From positions 3,471,030 through 3,535,029 of the forward strand of contig NC_043740.1 of the NCBI RefSeq assembly GCF_004337985.1: DNA of 64,000 bases. The letters are read 5' to 3'. A program made the position numbers and the translations under genes. Below are positions 55,975-64,000 of this stretch, one piece after another; position 1 is the first letter of the stretch, and each line of letters opens with the position of its first letter. The notes beneath the pieces are model-generated. The model searched no databases and was not told the DNA's origin. It saw only the letters and a list, made by a program, of their open reading frames with translations. The stretch comes from Pyricularia pennisetigena. Taxonomy: Eukaryota > Ascomycota > Sordariomycetes > Magnaporthales > Pyriculariaceae.

Positions 55975-58610
55975 CGTGTGCTCTTTCTCCTGTTCCCATC
56001 AGCCATCGCTCAGCTGAGTACACACGATGGGGTAGCTGGCTTCAAGCCTCATTTCTTCCCTGGGGACCAACCCGCTCGTCTCGTTTAGCTGTAGGTACTC
56101 CCTGTAGGGAGGGTCCAGCGCCGGGCTAAGCTAAAATGAATGGTCACGAACAGCTCCTCCACTAGTGGCAAGCTGCTGTTCGTCCGTTATCTCAAACGTC
56201 AGGGTAGCTTTCCGGGGATTGGCCAGTCATTTGCAAGATCAAATCGTCCAGAAGCAAAAATCAATCGCCCAGAGAATAAATCCTAGCATTCGTTACACGA
56301 CTGGCTAGGCTTGCAGATTGGCGCTAATCAATCGGAGAGGTAGCCACAATACAAGAGTATACGTAAGGTACCGTTACGTATACCCAACTGGGGTATTTAA
56401 TAAAGTATCTACATATGAATACCTTACTGGCCTGGCTCTACCAGCGTTAATTCACTATTACATAGCTTGGCAATCAGTCAACTTTGCCCTGGGTTGATTC
56501 CAATGTTGTATCAGTCAGTCATAAGCGATTGGGGGGGAGGACTGAACCAAGTAACTGGGCTGCTGGGCAAGCTGGGGTACCTCGGTCATGTGATTTTATT
56601 CTTGAATCAGCCTCTACCCCACCACGGCGCTTCATCCAATGTCCGATTTATCGTGCTGGCTTGCGTATTTGCTGTCAGGGACATTGGATTTTAGTCAGCA
56701 CCAGCCAGCTTAGGCTAGAAAGACGAAAGAAAAAAAAAAAGTCCTAACCAACATCCACCCGGAGCCACCAACTGCCATGATTGTCACCTTGAATATGGAT
56801 CTTTGGGCATCTATGACACCCGCAAGAGGTAGATCAGGTACGGTGAGTATCCAATGGACCGGCTGGTCGGCTCTCAGCCCCTTGGCAGAACGAAGATCGA
56901 AAATCGGCAGTCTCCAAAAGCCTTCTTTTTTTTTTTTTGTGTCTGGTGAAAAGTTCGCCAAAATCAGGTCAGCAAAGTCTTGGAAGTGTGGAGACAAAAA
57001 AAAAAATCGTGTTTTGTTTTTCTATCTCCTGTTCAGTTTGGGTCCAATTAGCTAGCGTCTTGGCCCCAAGGTCCTTTCACCGAGACGTCCCACCAACAAC
57101 GACTTTTAGCAAAATAAACGGACGCGCAAGGGGAGAACCAACGCCCACACCGAGGAAAATTATCCCCGCCCTCTCTGCTCACCTTGTGGGTTTGTGATGC
57201 CCAAGGGGGGCCTTGCTTCACGGTCATGCGCTCTTCTATCTTGTACACTCTGAAATGATGAAGACCAGAAGAGCACAATATTTGGAAAGGCCACTAATAT
57301 GGGCAGGGCAGTGAGTCGACAAGGGCCCCAGGATTCTCTGTTGGTCTTGACTGGGTCCCTTTAGGCCTTGTTTACGGTGAGGCCGTGAGGCTGGAAACAG
57401 GAGCAAGAAAAAAAAAAAAAAGTGTCTGTGCCTCATGGTGGCGATACGCCCACTATGGTAGAGGGGCGCGCTGTGGGACAATGACCCATGAGCAGGACTT
57501 CCTTCTTGCAAATCTTGGGACCTCATGAGCTTTGTGTCATGACCGCTGTATGCAGAGGTAACAATATCAGCTCGCACCCGCCCAGTTGCCTCGTGACGAG
57601 ACCGCGTTGTGATGGGCCCTGTAGTTTCTGAATCATTTACGCTCCAATGCTATTTGATATCCTGGTTCGAAGAGCAAAATACGGGTCCAGTAAGCGTATA
57701 TCATCGTCATTTAGGACATGCCACTCTCTCTGCACTAAAAGACATGGAGAAGGCTTCGTCTTCGGCAATCGGGCTGCTTGTGCTCGGAAAGGGGATGGAA
57801 CAGGGATGCGAAGTTGGGTTTCGGCGCAACTACCGGCAGATCAAATGATAGCAAGCAGGCAGAGAACATTGGACAGTTAGGCTGCGGGGGGTCAGAGTTT
57901 TCGGGGGGGTAAACGACTAGGTCTAGGAATAATACGAAAAAAACGACCTAACTAAGTATAATTCCCTGCCTGGTTGCCGTAAACAACTATGCATTTTGTG
58001 CATGTGAACCATAGAAATCATCACCAAGGTTTGGACTGGGGTGTCAGAAGTCTAAATTCCAGCGCGTATGCACGCATCGGTGATCTTGGAGAGGGGGTTG
58101 GTAATGGGACATGGTTTATATCATAAAACATCCATCGTCTACCGGGTAGCGTTCGGCATGTAAGCCGACCAACTTCTGTTGATCGCGTAGATTCTGCACA
58201 AAAAAGGTGTACAGCTTGCATTAGACCCGGATACCCTAACGCCCCTTGGCTGCGGGTTAGCCCATAACCCTAGAGTTGTCGGCATGCCGACTGCCATAGC
58301 CTCTAGATTTAGTTCTAGTATATATGCCTCTCACTTCCTTTGCTACCATCACGAGCTGTACCTGGACATGCAACATGAACAATGTCCAAGTCGGCACGCT
58401 GGGTGTTTCTGCCCAGCTAGAACAGCTTAGCGTGCCCCCATCCATCAATCGCCAGCAGCTCAGTCAATATCTACTCCGCCGGTTGATATCATGTCCGTTG
58501 TCACACGGAACAATGACTGTAGACGCAGAACTGCCACCCAGTTTCCAACAGGAAACAATGACGCTGCGTTGGCCAGCAGAGGCCACAAGACCAAGAAAGG
58601 ATAAATCTCA

Positions 58611-59623
58611 TCAACGGAGACATAGCAATGCGTGAGCTCCAAAATGCTCGATCACACTCCCATCCTGCTCGAGCATGCTGCCGATCCACTCCCTACCCCC
58701 CTCGACCTCGGCGGCACCAAACTTGACGGTGACGCAGCCTCTCACGTTGGCAGCAGACCAGAGCACCTTGTGCCTCCGCTCCATGTCCAGCCTGGCAGCC
58801 CGCCACTTCTCCAGGGGCGATTTCGCGGGGCCCGCCGCCGCCGCCTTGGCCACCGCCTCGGGTGTCCTAAAATCCCGCGCCCCGAGCCTCGGAAGCGCGG
58901 CGAACTCTGACAGGAAGAACTCCCCGAGCTGGCCCATCAGCGGGCCCCGGAGTATCAGCGTGCCAAAGACGCCGTTGCCCTGCATCAACGCCTTCAGCGA
59001 CTCGGCGTACTTGGCCGCGCCTTGATGATCGAGCACGATGGCGTCCCGCACCAGCAGCCTGTCTGTTTCATCCTTGGCACCACCGGCAGCGCAGGCCCAG
59101 ACCTCGTTCCGCCCCGCCCAGCGCTTGAAATCCCACTCCTCGCCGAGCGCGGCCCTGCCCTGCGAGACCCAGTCCAGCATGCACAGGGACGAGCGCAATG
59201 TGGCCAAGCGGAAGGTCTGGACCTGCTCGTAGACGCTGTCGGCAAAGGGCTGGACGGGGTCGGGCAGCAGGCAGAGGGCGGCGTCGTCGGCGATGCGGAC
59301 CCGCAGCTCCTGGCGGGTCACGACGTCGCGGCTCGGCGACTTGAAGACCTTTGTGTACCCTTGCGTCACGACGCTGACCCTCGCGCCGGCCTGCACGTCC
59401 ATGTCCAGCACGACCTGGTCGCCGGCAACGAGGCCGCCGCCGTAGGACAGCAGGAAGACGAGCACACTCTGCCGGTCCGTGGGCCGCGGGGGTGTGATGA
59501 GCTTGAGTGGATATCGGTACGCGAGCTTCTCGATGCCCGAGACGCCCGAGGGTAGGAGCTTGGCCACCACACGGCCCTCGCCTGCGGTGGCTGTGGAAGC
59601 AGGGAATGGAGATGCTGACGGCA

Positions 59624-59624
<1 letters not shown>
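58611..59624 (-). CDS. ureD: Urease accessory protein UreD
   Basis: A single exon of 337 residues from the ATG at 59624. Landmarks of UreD/UreH are KLAYRYPLKLITP near the start, LLSYGGGLVAGDQV, VVTQGYTKVFKS, CLLPDPVQPFADSVYEQ and LDWVSQGRAALGEEW, then RNEVWACAAGG further on. UreD works with UreF and UreG to load nickel into apo-urease in the cytoplasm. The length fits fungal UreD and no residue block is missing. The frame continues upstream through a (GCA)n array into a GTG codon, which would add 14 mostly Ala residues; I chose the ATG because the extension is only repeat-encoded. No urease structural or other accessory gene is in the window. Confidence 0.93.
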
Positions 59625-59625
<1 letters not shown>

Positions 59626-59662
<37 letters not shown>

Positions 59663-59694
59663 GCACCCAGTACCAGTACCAGTACCAGTACCAG
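59626..59694. repeat. (GCA)12 and (CAGTAC)n microsatellites abutting the UreD start
   Basis: On the UreD strand, TGC/CTG repeats lie directly against the ATG (59626-59661), preceded by about four TACTGG hexamers (59670-59694). Both are in the presumed 5' leader. Confidence 0.9.
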
Positions 59695-60690
59695 CTCCAG
59701 CACCAGCAGGGCTGTAAAATATAGCTATGTGGTGTTATTTGTTGTGGTTATCTTGTTGCTTGTTTCCCGTTTCTTATGGTGGACCTGCCGTGAAAGCTTG
59801 GCTCCGCAGGCGAACGGGGACGTCAGCGGCTAGAGACTGGAGCTTGATTTTGGGGGGAATGAACATGGCGTCCGTCCCAGTCAGAGAACAATATCTCTCC
59901 ATCCCGTGGTATATACCACGTACGCAACACAGTACAACAGGTCAACGCTCAATACCTTGTAAAGTTCAGAAAGTTGCGTTTCAACCATGGCTTGGCACTT
60001 GTTCTCGTGGACAAGCTCATGTACGGTTCAAGTCCATGTTTTTGACGCCTACGAAACGTAATTTGTTGGGAGCCCCTTTGGCAGCCACCTCAGTTAGCTA
60101 GCAGCCACTTTCTACCCCACCCAGTAAGAATGTCGATTGGGAGGTTCAATTACCTACTCATAGTAGTTTTCCACCAAATCTGTGACCTATTTGGCCATTG
60201 CAGCTGTCCCCTTCCCCTCTCGAACTGAACGGAAGCTATTTATAACCATAATCACAATCTAACAAGTACTCATCACGGCTGAAATGTCCCCTAAATCCTT
60301 TGCACGCACTCATACCGCCCATGTAAAAGCAACCGTCCATTTCTTTGGGGGCAAATTGGGTAGCGGCAAAACGTCAAGGTGCTTGCTTGCTGCCCGTCCC
60401 TAAGATTTAGAAAAAAAGAAAGCAATTCCACGCGATCGTTGCACCTGTTTGTTGAGGTTGATACTTGTCCTGGGTACGTATGTTTTGATCGTTTGGCTAT
60501 GAAATGCACTTTGCAGACAATCACTGTGTGGGATTCAAGTTGCTGCTGGTTAACAGAGGGGGGCTGCTTTGCTCGGGGCACCAATTTGTTCGGGCAGTAC
60601 CAGGGCATCGTGAGCATGGGCGCTAAATTTTAGGTAATAGAAATTACTCAAAGCCATAAGAGGAAAAGAAGGCGCAATAGTGAAAACAGC

Positions 60691-60702
60691 AACCCTAACC
60701 CT
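60691..60702 (+). promoter_or_regulatory. Double telobox upstream of RPC53
   Basis: AACCCTAACCCT lies about 440 nt ahead of the RPC53 ATG. Telobox-like elements occur in promoters of translation and ribosome-biogenesis genes in fungi and plants; function here is inferred. Confidence 0.35.
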
Positions 60703-61034
60703 GCAAGCCGGTCACATTGCCAACGACCCCGCATAAGTCAGTGTTACCTTTGTTACAATTACGACTCAATCAAAAGTGGGTTACGGGCAGCTTTTGAAGT
60801 GTGCCGCATTTTTTTTTCCCTTCCCAGCATCGATTTGATCACTTCATAGCCCGACGCGACGCGTCTGACGCAGAAAAACCTGGTGGCTGTTACCCTAGTC
60901 AAAACCACCCTGCACAACCTTGGCCATCTCATTGTCAGGATTGGGTAAGAAGGCTTCTCATAGGCGGTAAAAAATTTCCCGCTGGCTAGATGAGGGTAAT
61001 CCTGCCCAGGACGAAACTGCGAATTGACTAGGAA

Positions 61035-61084
61035 TTTTTTTTTTTTTATTTTTTTTTTAAAAAAAAAATAAAATAAAAAAAAAA
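61035..61084. repeat. T-rich/A-rich inverted tract
   Basis: About 26 nt of T with one A is followed by about 24 nt of A with two T, an almost symmetric A/T palindrome ending 57 bp before the RPC53 ATG. Confidence 0.85.
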
Positions 61085-61140
61085 CAATCAGTCACAGGGC
61101 ACACAGCTTTGCAAGCTCGGGGTAACTGCAAACATATCAG

Positions 61141-62981
61141 ATGGCGCCTACCGGGCGGCCCAGAGGGCGGGGTAGGGGTCGGGGCCGGGCTGCTCGAGCC
61201 GGGGCCGCTGTTGGGAGAGGGGGTTCGACCGCTGCCTCGGCAGGGAACGAAGATCAGGCTGGCGACGCTGCCGTTGAGAGCACCGAGATAGTGGTACCAC
61301 CAGCACCAACACCGGCACCAGAGCCAACATCTACACCAGATGTCAGCGGTGGCAGCAGCACGATGGAGGACGCACCAGCGGCAGCGGTACCGGCACCGGC
61401 ACCAGTACCCAGAACCCGAGGCGTGGCATCAACGCGGGCCAGGGGAGCGTCCGTGGCGGCCAGCAGCAGTGCCGCGTCCAGCGGATCCAAGTTCAAGCCA
61501 CGGGCCGTGCGGCGTGGAGATGCGGAGCGGGAGCGCCTTGCGCAGGAGGAGCTGCGGAAGCAGAACATCAAGCTCGCCGAAGATCAGCGCTTGCAGCGTG
61601 CCCGGGGCCGAGGACGCCGGGCTCGAGGAAGAGGTGACGCGATGGGCCGCGGCGGGTTCGATCGCAGGTATACTGCTGGCAACTCTATTTTTGGAAACCC
61701 TGGAGCATGTAGGTCTATTGCATTGTTGTTGCTGGTTTTACCTGTCCACTCGAGATCCCACGTGATTAACGGCAGTATTTTGTATCACTAGCTTCATCTG
61801 GCTTCAAGACGGACTCGGGATTCAAGTCGAGTGGTTACCGCGACCAGTCCAATCGGCTCAACGCCGACATGTTCAGCGGGCCGATGATGGACGACTACGA
61901 GGAGGAGGAAACCAAGGAGGGCGCCTCATCATCCAGGCAGCCGCCGCGGAAACGTGAGGTAATGCCCATGGGTATCACCCGACGCGAGCCGCAAAAGAAG
62001 GAGCTCGTCGTCGCCACCACAGCAGACATGGTGGCCAAGGAGAAGGCAGCCGCGGGCATCGTCGAGGAGGTGGATGATAGCCCCGTCAGGACCCCTGACG
62101 GAGACATCGAAATGAAGGACGATGGCAAGGTTTGGCCGGGAGCATCTGACAACCGCAAGGTCAAGGTCAAGGACGAGCATGGCAAGTTTGTCGAGGTCAC
62201 TGAGATCGACGACAAGCGCTTGCAGCGTGCGGCTGAAGCCGAGAAGAAATTCAAGGAGGAGGAGGAAGAGGAGAAAAAGAAACCCAAAGTCAAGGTCTAC
62301 CAGAGCAGGGAGGAGGAGACAAGGGAGAGGCAATACTCGATGCTGCTCAAGGAGTTTGGTCCTCGACCGGAAGGCGACTCCAAGGACGGTCGGCTTTACC
62401 TCTTCCAATTCCCCCCCACGCTGCCTCCACTTCGCGTCGTGCACAGGCCAAAGCCCAAGAGCATCGTTAAGGACGAACCGGTCGACGACGACGTTGTCAC
62501 TATGGATGTCGGCGAGACGGTCGATCTGACGGACGGGGAGAAGAAGGCAGACGCCATGAACGGAGAGGGTGAAGACGACAACGAGGATGATCCCCTGAAC
62601 CCTTACCCAGAAACGGTGGGTTACGTGGGTAAGATGATCGTCCGCAAGTCCGGGCGCGTCGAGATGGACTGGGGTGGCTTCCCATTCCAGGTGATGCCTG
62701 GTATCACCACCAACTTCATCACGAATGCGGTACTGCTGGAGGACGACGACAAGAAGATCAAGCAGGGCGAGATCACAGGCAAGGCATACGGGATGGGACA
62801 GATCATGGGCCGCTTCACCGTCAGGCCCGTGTACACCAAGCCGGAACCGGGGGTGATCGATCCGGGACACCTGGAGCAGTTGAGACAAAAGGCGAGGGAT
62901 GCCGAGGTGGCGAAGGCTGAGGTACTTGCCGAGAAGCGGCGGGTGCTTGAGCCCTTGCTGCAGAGTCTACAACGACAGTAG
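61141..62981 (+). CDS. RPC53: RNA polymerase III subunit RPC4 (Rpc53)
   Basis: Exons 61141-61708 and 61792-62981 join in phase to 585 residues; the 83-bp intron falls after GNPGA. The N-terminus is Arg/Gly-rich (MAPTGRPRGRGRGRGRAAR), followed by a Pro/Thr linker and an RRGDAERERLAQEEL helix. RPC4-type blocks follow the intron: SSGYRDQ, then MFSGPMMDDYEEEE. An acidic/Lys-rich middle precedes the C-terminal domain, with LYLFQFPPTLPP, VGYVGKMIVRKSGRVEMDWGG and the final GRFTVRPVYTKPE. Rpc53 pairs with Rpc37 on polymerase III and supports termination, re-initiation and pausing on tRNA and 5S genes; in yeast it is phosphorylated on stress. Start is the first ATG; no in-frame ATG lies upstream. Confidence 0.93.
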
Positions 62982-63372
62982 CTAGATGATGGTTATTTGT
63001 TGACCACATTTGTAGGCCGATAAATCTATGCCATCTAGAACCAAAGCAAACAATTTTTTCTGGATGAAAGTACGCTGATCTACACATACGTGGGCGCAAT
63101 CATGCAGATTATGGGAACTGATTAGCATACTTGACCACGCGTATTTACACTTGGGCCTTGAAAAGCTGTTCAAACGATATTTGCAGTCCATCAGCCAACG
63201 AAGAGAGTCAAGGTTTGGGGCGTTTGGGCATACTACAGAAGGCTGCCAGCTCGCGAGACAAAACGAACATCCCAACTTCACTCCAGGGAGAACAGGGGAC
63301 ATGTCAAAGATTACATCTCCCAAAAGTCACCCAGCTCAACTCAAGTGCGTCCATTTATTCAAAGACGACCCG
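62982..63372. other. Short spacer between RPC53 and the edge gene
   Basis: 391 bp between convergent 3' ends. Nothing seen. Confidence 0.6.
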
Positions 63373-64000
63373 TCACTCGGGATCGCAGTTGACGACATGG
63401 AACGGCACCAGATGCATCTTTGGGCGCGGATTCTTGAAATACGGCAGCAGCCGCGACCTGGCCTGCAGCAGATCCATGGAAAAGTCCCACCACGGCGACT
63501 CGGTGTAGTCGGGAATGGCGGCATAAAACGCCGTGATCTGCTCGTCCATGACGCGGCACCGACACTCCTGAGCCGAGTACCGGGAGTAGTAGGGGTTGAA
63601 AGTCAAGGTCGCCAGGTTCCTGCAGCGGGCGGCGATGGCCTTGCACGCCGTGACCATGTTTCCGTACTTTTCCGACCGCCACGCCAGCGCGATGTGTCTG
63701 ATCCGCGGCAGGTCGGCGGGCTCGAGCGCGTCCAGGATCTTGGCCGTGTCCATGGGCTCGCTGATGTGGAGGACGGCCCTGTCCAGGTTCACCCAGCAGG
63801 CGTTGGCGCTCGCGAGCCGCCGGAGGGGCGTGACATACGTCTCTTCCATGATGACCCGCGCGGTTTTGCAAGACAGCCCTGCCTTGTGCGGCTTGGCCCC
63901 GTAGAGGGCCACGGCGAGCTGGGGCGGCTGTGCGGCCCCATGTTGCTTGCTGCCGCCGCCGCTGCCGCCGCCAGTCTGACGGCGCATGTAGAGGCTTAAT
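63373..64000 (-). CDS. Unrecognised protein, open to the window edge
   Basis: The minus-strand frame ends at 63373 and is open through the right edge; the first ATG in view (63987) would give 204 residues beginning MRRQTGGGSGGG, but in-frame codons continue upstream of it, so the true start may lie outside the window. After a Gly-rich segment the protein is mixed, with alternating hydrophobic positions (LPRIRHIALAW, CRNLATLTF) that vaguely recall leucine-rich-repeat parts of fungal F-box proteins. Six Cys are scattered without a zinc pattern. No signal peptide or membrane segment. Codon use is GC-rich like the neighbouring genes, which supports coding. Function not assigned. Confidence 0.65.
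   Translation of the reverse strand, partial: LSLYMRRQTGGGSGGGSKQHGAAQPPQLAVALYGAKPHKAGLSCKTARVIMEETYVTPLRRLASANACWVNLDRAVLHISEPMDTAKILDALEPADLPRIRHIALAWRSEKYGNMVTACKAIAARCRNLATLTFNPYYSRYSAQECRCRVMDEQITAFYAAIPDYTESPWWDFSMDLLQARSRLLPYFKNPRPKMHLVPFHVVNCDPE

Larger units (their letters stand above)
53425..58610. other. 5.2-kb intergenic region
   Basis: Includes the promoter/leader of the Zn2Cys6 gene (with A45 at 53755-53799), further runs at 54500-54521 and 55943-55974, and CT-rich tracts near 55585-55600. ATG frames at 56777-57055 and 58324-58635 have no family features. No gene called. Confidence 0.5.
59695..61140. other. Divergent intergenic region between UreD and RPC53
   Basis: Holds a double telobox (AACCCTAACCCT) at 60691-60702 and an A/T inverted tract at 61035-61084, both ahead of RPC53. 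No gene seen. Confidence 0.55.

Noticed and set aside
56777..57055. 92-codon frame with a possible GTGAGT donor
   Set aside because: Poly-Phe and poly-Lys stretches from homopolymers dominate; no convincing protein results spliced or unspliced.
61929..62888. 319-codon antisense frame over RPC53
   Set aside because: Complement of acidic/Lys-rich codons; the + strand carries clear RPC4 blocks.

Overview
The window looks like a chromosomal segment of a filamentous ascomycete, most likely a Sordariomycete; a Magnaporthales relative is a guess I cannot test here. Reasons: coding exons are GC-rich at third positions; introns are short (54-212 bp) with GTRAGT-like donors, CTRAY branch points and YAG acceptors; and the gene set includes a UstYa-family protein, an Asp f 4-like secreted protein, a kinesin-3 of UncA type, a Zn2Cys6 regulator and a fungal DPR-motif dehydrin-like protein. 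Intergenic DNA is long and full of A/T homopolymers (up to about 50 nt). Two NN ambiguities and one 314-N gap are present. I see no transposon, rRNA, tRNA or CRISPR array.

Layout. 1-841: 3' part of an Asp f 4-like cell-wall/secreted protein. 3946-5254 (-): seven-exon UstYa-family (DUF3328) protein, with a head-to-head small secreted Tyr-rich peptide gene at 6989-7237 (+). 7932-10095: convergent ribosome-biogenesis pair NOP10 (+) and NOB1 (-). 11344-16769 (+): kinesin-3 Unc104/UncA. 17633-19696 (-): AIR1/2-type TRAMP zinc-knuckle protein. 21451-22337 (+): ORM1/ORMDL. 23188-23681 (+): secreted Thr/Val-rich protein with a His/Asp tail. 25993-26417 (+): small two-exon Cys-rich protein that no single reading frame reveals. 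26418-33748: the longest gene-poor stretch. 33749-38083 (+): large Ser/Pro-rich protein with a repeated short motif. 40075-40664 (+): four-helix MARVEL-like membrane protein. 43725-44874 (+): DPR-motif dehydrin-like protein. 47342-48107 (+): 5' exon of ATG5, cut by the assembly gap. 49363-53424 (-): six-exon Zn2Cys6 transcription factor. 58611-59624 (-): urease accessory protein UreD. 61141-62981 (+): RNA polymerase III subunit RPC4/RPC53. 63373-64000 (-): unrecognised protein running to the window edge.

Most genes are unrelated housekeeping genes. RNA metabolism is well represented (NOP10, NOB1, AIR, RPC53), but they form no operon-like unit. The best candidates for something undescribed are the orphan UstYa gene beside a secreted Tyr-rich peptide ending in a dibasic pair, the secreted His/Asp-tailed protein whose stop codon lies in a splice donor, the hidden Cys-rich gene, and the motif repeats in the 1426-aa protein. 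Exon structures were worked out by hand from splice signals, reading phase and family resemblance; no transcript data were available.
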